The notes under the pieces: generated by a model
What the model was told of the DNA's origin: nothing
The model's database searches: none
Seen by the model: only the letters and a program-made list of their open reading frames with translations
Shown here: piece after piece, positions 17,190 to 24,419 of the stretch
Position numbering within the stretch: the first letter of the stretch is position 1
Layout: the number at the start of each line of letters is the position of its first letter
Made by a program: the position numbers and the translations under genes
Assembly (NCBI RefSeq): GCF_000720115.1
Contig: NZ_JOIR01000022.1
Location: forward strand, 62,001 to 126,000
Direction of reading: 5' to 3'
DNA length: 64,000 nucleotides
Source of the DNA: Streptomyces sp. NRRL F-2580
GTDB lineage: Bacteria > Actinomycetota > Actinomycetes > Streptomycetales > Streptomycetaceae

Positions 17190-17440
17190 GATCGGCCGGG
17201 TGACGGGGGTGGGCTTCTCGCGCGGGTCGAGGAGCGCGGGGATGGCGTGGCCGATGTAGCGGCGCACGTTGTGGCGCTTCATGGCGGTGGGGATGTGGCC
17301 GGTCCCGGCGACCAGCGGCAGCCCGATGGCCTTGCGGTCCGTGCTCGGCCCCGATGCGCTGACGACGGCGTCCGCGCTGGCGACAACCGGGTCGCTGGCC
17401 GCCCGGTCGGACATCTCACCTCCCCGGGCCCCGCACGACG
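17190..17440 (-). pseudogene. NAD(P)H-binding (NmrA/atypical SDR) gene fragment
   Basis: The minus-strand frame reads ADAVVSASGPSTDRKAIGLP, then AMKRHNVRRYIGHAIPALLD and PREKPTPVTR. These match the middle of atypical short-chain dehydrogenase/NmrA proteins. The Rossmann GxxGxxG start and the C-terminal half are missing. It runs straight into the MFS debris, so two broken genes were joined by a deletion. Confidence 0.6.
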
Positions 17441-17610
17441 GCAACGCGGCGGGGAGCGGGCGATTGCCCTGCCCGAATGGCGCCGTGTGCGGCGAACTTC
17501 CCGGAACGCGGGCCTGGCGCGGGCGGGATGTCCTGCGCGAGGATCACGGCCGCACCACGCCCTTCCGTGTCCCTTCTCCGACACAACGCGTCCCTCACAG
17601 GAGGATGTCC

Positions 17611-18675
17611 ATGTCCCGCCGCACACCCCGCGGTCTGAACACCGCGGCCACCGCCACGGCCGCCGCTGCCCTGACCCTGGTCACCTTGACCGGACCCGCC
17701 TCGGCGTCCGGGTCCGGGTCCGCGTCGGCAGCAGCGCTGCCCCAGGCCCGCATCTTCATGGTCAATCCCGTTCAGTCCTCGGGGGATCAGACCCTGGCCG
17801 ACGCCAAGGACGCCGCCGACGCCGTGCCCGCCTCGGCCTACACCGCGGCCGCGCTCCGCAACCTGGACGCCAGCGGTCGGCTGTCGGGCCGGTGGGCGTA
17901 CGTCAGCTCGGACACCGGCGCCTCGGCGAAACCCGCGGACGCGACCGTATACAACCGCACCGACGACCAGTTCGAGCAGGTCATGGCCTACTTCTGGGTC
18001 AATGAGGCCCAGGAGTACCTGCAAGGGTTGGGCTTCGGCACCGAACTGCCCGGGGCCAACGACCGGGCCCAGCCGGTCCGCATCAATCAGTGGGGCGCGG
18101 ACAATTCCTTCTTCTCTGACAAGAAGGCCGAGATCCGCTTCGGCAAGGGCGGTGTCGACGACGCCGAGGACGCGGAGGTGATCGTCCACGAATACGGCCA
18201 CGCGGTGCACAACGCGCAGGTCCCCGGCTTCGGCACCTCTCCCGAGGCCGGCGCGATAGGCGAGGCCTTCGGTGACTACCTGGCCGTCGAGGTCGGCGCC
18301 CATGCGGACGCGGCGTACGGCTGGCCGCGGCGGACCGACCTGGCCTGCGTCGCCGACTGGGACGCGGCCTCCTACAGCGACACCCCGCACTGCCTGCGCC
18401 GCATCGACGGGAACAAGGTGTACGCCGACCTGGAGGGCGAGGTCCATGCGGACGGGGAGATCTGGTCCCGCGCCCTCTTCGACATCCGCAACGCCCTGGG
18501 CTCCCGGACCGCTGACCGCATCATCGTCAACGCCCAATTCGGCTTCGCGCCGGACACGTCCTTCAAGGACGCGGCCCTGACGACGGTTTCGACCGCCCAG
18601 CGGATGTACGGCGCGAACGCCGCGGACGCCGTGCGTGCCGCGTTCAAGGCCCGGCAGATCCCCGGCGTCCGGTAA
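17611..18675 (+). CDS. Secreted zinc metallopeptidase, gluzincin type (M36/M4-like)
   Basis: 354 residues from ATG 17611, 6 nt after AGGAGG; the nearer ATG 17605 touches the ribosome site. A Sec signal occupies about residues 1-33 (ending ASA). The catalytic helix HEYGH is at 193-197 and the third zinc ligand is probably E218 in GEAFGDY. The region after the signal (FEQVMAYFWVNEAQEYLQGLGF) resembles fungalysin-type M36 enzymes; there is no obvious FTP propeptide. It should act outside the cell as an endopeptidase. A second secreted metalloprotease follows about 200 bp downstream. Confidence 0.8.
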   Translation: MSRRTPRGLNTAATATAAAALTLVTLTGPASASGSGSASAAALPQARIFMVNPVQSSGDQTLADAKDAADAVPASAYTAAALRNLDASGRLSGRWAYVSSDTGASAKPADATVYNRTDDQFEQVMAYFWVNEAQEYLQGLGFGTELPGANDRAQPVRINQWGADNSFFSDKKAEIRFGKGGVDDAEDAEVIVHEYGHAVHNAQVPGFGTSPEAGAIGEAFGDYLAVEVGAHADAAYGWPRRTDLACVADWDAASYSDTPHCLRRIDGNKVYADLEGEVHADGEIWSRALFDIRNALGSRTADRIIVNAQFGFAPDTSFKDAALTTVSTAQRMYGANAADAVRAAFKARQIPGVR

Positions 18676-18871
18676 CGGCCGGAACCTTCCCCGGACTCGG
18701 TGCACACCGTGTCCGGGGAAGCGCAATGTTCCATTTTTGGTCGGTCAGCGAACATCGCTCCCCTCTCTCCGGACAACAGCTGGTCAAATCCTTGTTGCAT
18801 ACCTGTCAATCCACGGCTCCTTCCTGGCAATCTCAACCACCTGGCCCCCCACGGCAATTGAAGGAGCACGA

Positions 18872-20461
18872 GTGACCCTCCCCACGTCCTCACCCCGCAC
18901 CCCCCGCAGCCGCACCGGAGTGCTGCGCGCCGCCGCCGTCGTCGCGTCGGCGGCGATGGTCGCGATCTCCGTCCAGAGCGGCTCCGCCAACGCCTCGGCC
19001 GAGCGCGAGGCGGGAGCCACCGCGCTCGTCCTCACCGCCGACGCGCGCGTCCAGGCGATCACCGCGGCCCAGAACGCGGCGGCCGACACCGCGCGGGCCA
19101 TCGGCCTGGCTGACGACGAGCGTCTCGTGGCCCGCGATGTGATCAAGGACGCCGACGGCACGGTGCACACCCGCTACGAGCGCACGTACGCCGGACTGCC
19201 GGTCCTCGGTGGAGATCTGGTGGTCCACCAGAAGAAGGACGGCAGCCGCAAGACCACCAAGGGCATCGAGGCCCGAATAGCCCCGGCCGCCGCCCGCTCC
19301 TCGCTCAAGGCCGCGCCCGCTGGGGCCCGCCAGGTCGTCTGGGCGGCGAGCGGAAACCCGGTCTTCGCCTACGAGGCCGTCGTCACCGGCACCCAGCACG
19401 ACGGAACCCCCAGCGAGCGCCACGTCATCACGGACGCCGCCACCGGCGCCGAGCTGTACTCCTACGAGGCCATCGACACCGGCACCGGCACGAGCCAGTA
19501 CTCCGGCTCCGTCACGCTGGACACCACGCAGAGCGGGGCGTCCTACAGCCTGACCGACGGCATCCGCGGCGGCCACAAGACCTACGACCTGAACGGAGGC
19601 ACCACCGGCACGGGAAGCCTGTTCACCGACGCCGACGACAAGTGGGGCGACGGACTGCCGTCGAACCGCCAGACGGCCGCCGCCGACGCCCACTACGGCG
19701 CTGCCGTGACCTGGGACTTCTACAAGTCCGAATTCGGCCGCAACGGCATCGCCGGGGACGGCAAGGCCGCCTACTCCCGCGTCCACTACGGCAACGCCTA
19801 CGTCAACGCCTTCTGGTCCGACGCCTGCTTCTGCATGACCTACGGCGACGGCGCCGCCAACCAGAAGCCGCTCACCTCCCTGGATGTCGCCGGCCACGAG
19901 ATGAGCCACGGCCTGACCGCCGCCACGGCCAAGCTGAACTACAGCCGCGAGTCGGGCGGCCTCAACGAGGCCACCAGCGACATCTTCGGCACCTCGGTGG
20001 AGTTCTTCGCCAACAACTCGGCCGACGTCGGCGACTACCTCATCGGCGAGAAGATCGACATCCGCGGCAACGGCACGCCGCTGCGCTACATGGACAAGCC
20101 CAGCAAGGACGGCGCCTCGGCCGACTACTGGTCCAAGACCGTGGGCCGGCTCGACGTGCACAACTCCTCGGGCGTGGCCAACCACTTCTTCTACCTGCTC
20201 TCCGAGGGCAGCGGCGCAAGGACGGTCAACGGGGTCTCGTACAACTCGCCCACCTACGACGGTTCGACGGTGACCGGGATCGGCCGGACCAAGGCCTACA
20301 AGATCTGGTACAAGGCGCTCTCGACCTACATGACGTCGACCACCGACTACGCGGGAGCGCGCACCGCGACCCTGCAGGCGACGGCCGACCTGTACGGATC
20401 GACCAGCGTGGAGTACCAGCAGGTGGCGGCCGCCTGGAAGGCCGTCAACGTCAACGGCTGA
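18872..20461 (+). CDS. Secreted M4 (thermolysin-like) neutral metalloprotease precursor
   Basis: 529 residues from GTG 18872 with AAGGAG 6 nt upstream. A signal peptide (about 1-43) is followed by an FTP-type propeptide (VHTRYERTYAGLPVLGGDLVVHQ) and a second pro-segment (NPVFAYEAVVTG). The catalytic domain has HEMSH at 342-346 and E366 in GGLNEATSD, plus the substrate-side motif of M4 enzymes near LDVHNSSGVANHFFYLL. The zymogen is secreted and self-processed. It is followed by a strong terminator, so it is the last gene of its unit. Confidence 0.95.
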   Translation: MTLPTSSPRTPRSRTGVLRAAAVVASAAMVAISVQSGSANASAEREAGATALVLTADARVQAITAAQNAAADTARAIGLADDERLVARDVIKDADGTVHTRYERTYAGLPVLGGDLVVHQKKDGSRKTTKGIEARIAPAAARSSLKAAPAGARQVVWAASGNPVFAYEAVVTGTQHDGTPSERHVITDAATGAELYSYEAIDTGTGTSQYSGSVTLDTTQSGASYSLTDGIRGGHKTYDLNGGTTGTGSLFTDADDKWGDGLPSNRQTAAADAHYGAAVTWDFYKSEFGRNGIAGDGKAAYSRVHYGNAYVNAFWSDACFCMTYGDGAANQKPLTSLDVAGHEMSHGLTAATAKLNYSRESGGLNEATSDIFGTSVEFFANNSADVGDYLIGEKIDIRGNGTPLRYMDKPSKDGASADYWSKTVGRLDVHNSSGVANHFFYLLSEGSGARTVNGVSYNSPTYDGSTVTGIGRTKAYKIWYKALSTYMTSTTDYAGARTATLQATADLYGSTSVEYQQVAAAWKAVNVNG

Positions 20462-20484
20462 GCCGGCTCCTGAGCGGTACCTCG

Positions 20485-20512
20485 CCCCGGCGGGCCTGCG
20501 GGCCCGCCGGGG
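20485..20512 (+). terminator. Terminator after the M4 protease gene
   Basis: CCCCGGCGGGCC (20485-20496) and GGCCCGCCGGGG (20501-20512) form a perfect 12-bp stem with loop TGCG, 24 nt after the protease stop. No T-run follows, as is usual in Streptomyces. A short run of TTTCCGGCG-like repeats comes next (about 20514-20550). Confidence 0.8.
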
Positions 20513-20740
20513 CTTCCGGCGTTTCCGGCGTTTCCGGGGCTTCCGCCACTTCCGACGGACTGCGGGAAGCGGGCAGCCGAAGCGGGAACGCCCGGCGGAC
20601 CGCCGGATCGCAGCCACCGGGCAGAAGGGGAGATTCGCCTCCCGGCGGGCTACTCAGCGTCGCAGCTGAGCGAACGCACGTCACTGGCCTTGTCGGCCCC
20701 AGCTAGGTGCTGCGAGCAGTCCCGCCAGCGTCGGTGGCCG

Positions 20741-20795
20741 ATGACCGTCTTTCTGCCTGTGCTCGGCGAACCGGGTCAGGCAGAAAGACGGTCAT
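20741..20795. repeat. Perfect 19-bp inverted repeat of unknown origin
   Basis: Bases 20741-20759 (ATGACCGTCTTTCTGCCTG) are the exact reverse complement of 20777-20795, with a 17-nt spacer. The arms include TTTCTGCC, unlike the surrounding GC-rich DNA. It lies alone between the protease terminator and a PRC-barrel gene. It could be a terminator, a recombination site or the end of a lost mobile element. Confidence 0.75.
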
Positions 20796-20954
20796 GTGCG
20801 GGTGTCCCCGTCGCACTCGCCCCCGCACCGCAACCCCGGCAAAGGCCGCCTGCTCGTCCCCCGGTGGAGATGCCCGGGTCGCCGGGCGGTCTCCCCCGTC
20901 ATACGTTCAGTGGCGAACGGCGCACATCGCGACAGCCATGCGGAAGGGTCAGCT

Positions 20955-21308
20955 GTGAGTGAGTTCGACATCTGGGGCTATCGTCCGGACACCGGGTACC
21001 AGCAGGGCACCGACATCGTCGGCTACAAGGTCGAGGCCAAGGACGGCACCATCGGGAAGATCAGCAAGCACTCGGAGGAGGTCGGCGCCTCTTACCTCGT
21101 CGTCGACACCGGGGTGTGGATCTTCGGTAAGCACGTGCTGCTGCCCGCCGGGACGATCAACATGATCGACACGGTCGAGGAGAAGGTCTACGTGGACCGG
21201 ACGAAGGACCAGATCAAGGACGCTCCCGAATTCGACGAGGCCAAGCAGGCCGGCGACTCGTCCTACCTGGAGCCGTTCGGCCGCTACTACGGCACGCCGC
21301 ACATGTAA
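20955..21308 (+). CDS. PRC-barrel domain protein
   Basis: 117 residues from GTG 20955 (MSEFDIWGY), with GAAGGG upstream. The PRC-barrel core is evident: GYKVEAKDGTIGKISKHSEE and a barrel strand pair around SYLVVDTGVWIFGKHVLLPAG. The C-terminal tail is acidic and ends EPFGRYYGTPHM. A close paralogue lies at 42556-42903. PRC barrels occur in RimM and photosystem H proteins and in small stress proteins; here a stress or membrane-associated role is only a guess. A broken CBS-domain gene lies just downstream on the other strand. Confidence 0.88.
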   Translation: MSEFDIWGYRPDTGYQQGTDIVGYKVEAKDGTIGKISKHSEEVGASYLVVDTGVWIFGKHVLLPAGTINMIDTVEEKVYVDRTKDQIKDAPEFDEAKQAGDSSYLEPFGRYYGTPHM

Positions 21309-21409
21309 TGCCGGCGTCGGCATGGCGCGGGTGCCGAGGAGCGAGCTGCGGGGGCCCGCGCCCTGCCGACGCTCACGTGCCCTATGTGTGCAGGGCCCGG
21401 GCTGGTCAG

Positions 21410-21620
21410 CTCTGCGAGATCGTCTGGAGCAGGTCGCCGACCTTCGCGTCCGGCAGCGCGCGGGAACGTCGGCCAAGGCGACGATGCCGCCCAGCGTGTG
21501 CCCGTCGATGACGGGCAGCCGGCGGACCTGGTGCTCGCTCATGGTGCGCAGGATCTCCGCGGCGTCGTCGTCGGCGCCGATGGTCACGGCCTCGCCCTGG
21601 GCGAGGTCGCCGGCCTTCAC
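21410..21620 (-). pseudogene. CBS-domain protein fragment, frameshifted
   Basis: The minus strand reads GDLAQGEAVTIGADDDAAEI, LRTMSEHQVRRLPVIDGHTL and GGIVALADV, the second CBS motif of a paired-CBS protein. The frame then slips: the expected RALPDAKVGDLLQTISQS ending continues in another frame around 21405-21470. The first CBS domain is absent. A sister fragment lies at 51430-51717. Confidence 0.75.
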
Positions 21621-21913
21621 CGAGCCGGGGTCAGCTCACCGAAGGCGGTCGTCGGCCTCGCACCGGCGAGATCCCGGCCCCGGCTCCCTACGTCGTCGAC
21701 GGCGGTGGTCTCGTACGGGCTGGCCGCGTGCAGCGGCGTGCTGAGCCGGGAGGCTACGAGGGTGGAGGTCGACGCGGCCGGGTGGCCGAGCGGTGCGGAT
21801 GGCGGGGAGGTCGGCGATCTTCGCGTCGACTTTCGCGAGCTTGTCCTGCCGCCACGCCTGCTGAGTCAAGGACACCGGCCAAACAACGATCAGATGATCC
21901 ACAGGAAAATGCT

Positions 21914-22312
21914 TTAGTACCCGCGGTTCCACCAGAACAGCGTCACCACCGCTGCAAGCAGGAAACCAGCTCCGGCCAGGAACTTGGCGGCTCTCGGTCG
22001 CAGACGCGGGTCCGAGAACGCCGCGAGGAGCAGGAGAGGGACCGAGGGGAAGAAGACGAGCATCCCGACCCAGGCGCCGATCAGCGACCACGGCAGCAGC
22101 ACCGCCGAGATGGTCCCGGTGGCCCGCTGGAAGGCGTAGGGCCGGGCGTGGAGGAACAGCGGTACGGCGATCAGTGTGGTGGTCGCGAGCACGAAGGGGA
22201 GTACGAAGAAGCCGTCGTCGGAGGCGATGACCGGCGGTAGCGGTACGGCCACGGCGCACGCAGCCAGTCCGATCTGCCAGGGATGAACACTCTCGCGCGA
22301 GTTGACCCGCAT
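21914..22312 (-). CDS. Small integral membrane protein, unknown function
   Basis: 132 residues with four hydrophobic helices (about 12-30, 36-54, 62-84 and 106-126) separated by short basic loops, ending WWNRGY. Start ATG 22312 has GGGGGCGG upstream. The family is not recognised. The 290 bp downstream of its stop, towards the CBS fragment, holds no clear gene; one open frame there (QQAWRQDKLAKVDAKIADL) could be another remnant. Confidence 0.65.
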   Translation of the reverse strand: MRVNSRESVHPWQIGLAACAVAVPLPPVIASDDGFFVLPFVLATTTLIAVPLFLHARPYAFQRATGTISAVLLPWSLIGAWVGMLVFFPSVPLLLLAAFSDPRLRPRAAKFLAGAGFLLAAVVTLFWWNRGY

Positions 22313-22747
22313 GGCCGCCCCCAGAACTCGATTCCTTGAACGCGTTCAAGCTACTCCAGCCGGCGGCGGAGCCAGATGTCGGGTCCGACGTGGACTTCCG
22401 TAGCTCTGGTCCGCTTCCCAGCGGGGTCGCAGGAGGAGAGGGCCGGGGCCCGCAACGGGCCAGGTGGAGCAGTGCGGCTGCATGTGACGGGTGGGCGTGG
22501 TGGGATCTGCGGGGTGAAGGATCCCTTTGGCTGTGACGAACCGGCTCTCCTTGCGTGTTCCGGGACCGCGGACCGGGCTGCGGCGCGCCGCGCTGTGGCT
22601 GCCCGCGCCGCCGACGCAAGGGACCTGGCGCTGCTGCTGGACGTGCTCGGGCTGGCGCCCGAGCCGGCCCCGGTGCCGCCCCACCCGACGGAGTGGAAAG
22701 CTGACCGGTATGACTGTTCCCCAGGCCGCGAGTGAAGGGAGGGTGTG
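22313..22747. other. Intergenic region before the ADF-like gene
   Basis: No gene could be supported. A plus-strand open frame (about 22520-22735) contains the helix-like ARAADARDLALLLDVLGLAP, which looks like protein coding but has no good start and no recognised family. It may be the tail of a lost gene. Confidence 0.3.
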
Positions 22748-23695
22748 GTGAGCAGCCCGATCGGCCCTTCGGAAGGCTGCCGTGATGCCCTCCACCACCT
22801 GAGGGAGAAGCGGGAGGTCAATGCCGTGATCCTTCGTATCGCCGGGTCCCCGGGTGTGCTCGTCGTGGAGGTCGAGGGCAATCTGACGCATGAGGAGCTG
22901 GTTTCGGCCCTGCCCTCGGACGGGGCGCGTCTGGTCCTCCACGAGCTCTCCTTCGCCACGCCCGAAGGCGCTCGCAGGCACGAACCGATGCTGGTCTTGT
23001 GGACGCCAGCCGCCGCCGGCGTGCAGGAAGAGGCCTACACGGCCGCCTACAACGTCCTCAAGGAGTACCTCCCGGAGGTTCACGTCCACCTCACGGCCAG
23101 ACGGACAGAGCAGTTGGAGTACCGAAGGCTCGTCGCCGTCGAACGCGACGAAGCAGGCCGGCCACCGGGCGGCCAGACCGGCGGCGCCGCGGGCGCGAGC
23201 GGCGGCCCGGCGCCGCCTCGAACGACAACCGGCCCGCTTCGACGTCCCAGACGACCAGTTCGCCATCGAGGACCAAACCGGGCGGCTACTGCTCCTCGGC
23301 GGCCGCCATCAGGTCGGGCCACCGGTCCTGGACCAGCGAACCGCGCCGGGTCTGCACCAGCACCCGCCCGCCGGCTCGGCCGCGGTAAACAGCAGCGCCC
23401 GGTGCCCGTCCAGCTTCTGCTCATACGCCACCCCGGCGCGCAGCGCAGCCGGGCCCGGCACGGACTCGGCGACCTGCGCGCTCTTCGTGATCGGCACCCC
23501 GTTCTTGGGTTGGCTCAGAGCTGCTCGATCTGCTTTCCCGACCAGATCTCGGGGAGGTTTCACAGCGGAGGTCGGGCACGGGTTGTGGTCAGCGTTCGGA
23601 TGCTCGGTGTCCTCCTCGCGGAGCTCGTGGCTCTTGGCGCGGAGCTGTTCGACGGCGGCGTCGATGTACTTCACGCCGCACGCCCACACCAGTAG
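22748..23695 (+). CDS. ADF/cofilin-fold (ADF-H) protein with chimeric C-terminal extension
   Basis: The frame starts at GTG 22748, 6 nt after AGGGAGG. Residues 1-131 follow the whole ADF-H pattern: LHHLREKREVNAVILRI aligns with the first cofilin helix and strand; LPSDGARLVLHELSF with the LPENDCxYAIYDFEY strand; EPMLVLWTPAAAG with the IVFFTWSPDTA strand; EEAYTAAYNVLKEYL with the long actin-binding helix; and LEYRRLVAV with the closing SYDSVL helix. Cofilin's actin-contact lysines in the long helix are not kept (E94 and Y101 occupy their places). After about codon 131 (23140) the frame enters antisense ligase debris and reads on to 23695, so the natural C-terminus was probably lost. Eukaryotic cofilins sever actin; the bacterial role is unknown. 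Confidence 0.7.
   Translation: MSSPIGPSEGCRDALHHLREKREVNAVILRIAGSPGVLVVEVEGNLTHEELVSALPSDGARLVLHELSFATPEGARRHEPMLVLWTPAAAGVQEEAYTAAYNVLKEYLPEVHVHLTARRTEQLEYRRLVAVERDEAGRPPGGQTGGAAGASGGPAPPRTTTGPLRRPRRPVRHRGPNRAATAPRRPPSGRATGPGPANRAGSAPAPARRLGRGKQQRPVPVQLLLIRHPGAQRSRARHGLGDLRALRDRHPVLGLAQSCSICFPDQISGRFHSGGRARVVVSVRMLGVLLAELVALGAELFDGGVDVLHAARPHQ
23140..23490 (-). pseudogene. ATP-dependent DNA ligase fragment (copy A)
   Basis: The minus strand carries ESVPGPAALRAGVAYEQKLD, including the KxDG lysine motif (EQKLDGHR), then VLDGELVVWDVEAGRLSFEA and, in another frame, ARWPACFVAFD. These are motif I and motif III/IIIa regions of ATP-dependent DNA ligases. Frame changes and the absence of the rest show it is dead. 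It overlaps the tail of the ADF-like reading frame in antisense. Confidence 0.8.
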
Positions 23696-23700
23696 TGGTG
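23585..23700 (-). pseudogene. Tn3-family transposase remnant (C-terminal scrap)
   Basis: About 35 residues (KYIDAAVEQLRAKSHELREED) resemble the YIDAAVEQLRAxGHExxEEDVARLSP end of Tn3-type transposases. The frame then degenerates. No terminal inverted repeats or resolvase gene are seen. Identification rests on one motif. Confidence 0.45.
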
Positions 23701-23734
23701 TGGGCGTGCCGGTCCCGGGCTGCATCTGGGTCCG

Positions 23735-24286
23735 TCAGCCGGCGACCCTGCCGAACAGGTGATTGGCAGGAGCGTTCGGGTCGTTGCCGTAGAAGAACTC
23801 CATGACCGCCTCATGGAATTCGGCGCGGTCCAGAGCACCGGAGCCGTCCCGGTCCAAAGCGGCGAAGACCGCGGCGCAGTCCTCACCGGGAACGGCGGCG
23901 ACCGAGTCGAACATCTGCTGGAACTCCGCCTGGTCGATCTTGCCGTCTCCGTTGAGATCGACGAGGTCGAAGAAGCAGTTGGTTACCGGCTCGATCTGTT
24001 CCGGGTACCGGGCTGGGTCGGTCAGGACCCGCCTGAACCCTTCGGTCATCTCCTGCAGATCGACCTTCCCGTCACTGTCCTGATCCATCGGGGCGATCAC
24101 GTTCGTCCAGAACCCGTCCATCCCCTCGGTGAGCAGGCGGGCGGTGGCGGAGTCTGGCGCGGTGCCGCGGGCGGCGAGGTAACGCTCGCTCATCATTCGG
24201 ACGTCCCGCTGGGTGATGAACCCGTCGCCATCGACGTCGGCGCCCCTGAACCACTGGCCGTACTTGAGGTTTTGAAGTGCAGTCAC
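23735..24286 (-). CDS. Calerythrin-like EF-hand calcium-binding protein
   Basis: 183 residues from GTG 24286. Four EF-hand loops are readable: DVDGDGFITQRD, DQDSDGKVDLQE, DLNGDGKIDQAE and DRDGSGALDRAE, each with the 1-3-5-12 acidic ligands. Spacing into two pairs matches calerythrin and related prokaryotic sarcoplasmic-type calcium binders, which are cytosolic buffers or sensors. Codons are less GC-extreme than in neighbouring genes. The 130 bp upstream towards the molybdoenzyme stop hold only a hairpin. Confidence 0.92.
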   Translation of the reverse strand: MTALQNLKYGQWFRGADVDGDGFITQRDVRMMSERYLAARGTAPDSATARLLTEGMDGFWTNVIAPMDQDSDGKVDLQEMTEGFRRVLTDPARYPEQIEPVTNCFFDLVDLNGDGKIDQAEFQQMFDSVAAVPGEDCAAVFAALDRDGSGALDRAEFHEAVMEFFYGNDPNAPANHLFGRVAG

Positions 24287-24381
24287 GACTGCGCACAGTA
24301 TTCGCGCCGTTACTCAAGCGCAAACGGGCAAGTGGAGAGTCTCGCGGCGGCCAGGGCCTGTTGCGCAATTGATGGTGGTGT

Positions 24382-24419
24382 ACACGAAAATTTACCCGAA
24401 GAGGCGGAGGTTTTCGTGT
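24382..24419 (-). terminator. Hairpin after the molybdoenzyme gene
   Basis: ACACGAAAA (24382-24390) and TTTTCGTGT (24411-24419) form a 9-bp stem with a 20-nt loop directly at the stop codon of the minus-strand molybdoenzyme gene. Read in that direction the stem ends in a T-containing arm, so it may act as a terminator. Confidence 0.45.

Noticed and set aside
20510..20560. TTTCCGGCG-type repeats after the protease terminator as a CRISPR-like array
   Set aside because: Only three or four imperfect 9-bp units without spacers.
18890..20617. 575-residue minus-strand frame
   Set aside because: Gly/Val-rich shadow of the M4 protease; no start signal or domain.
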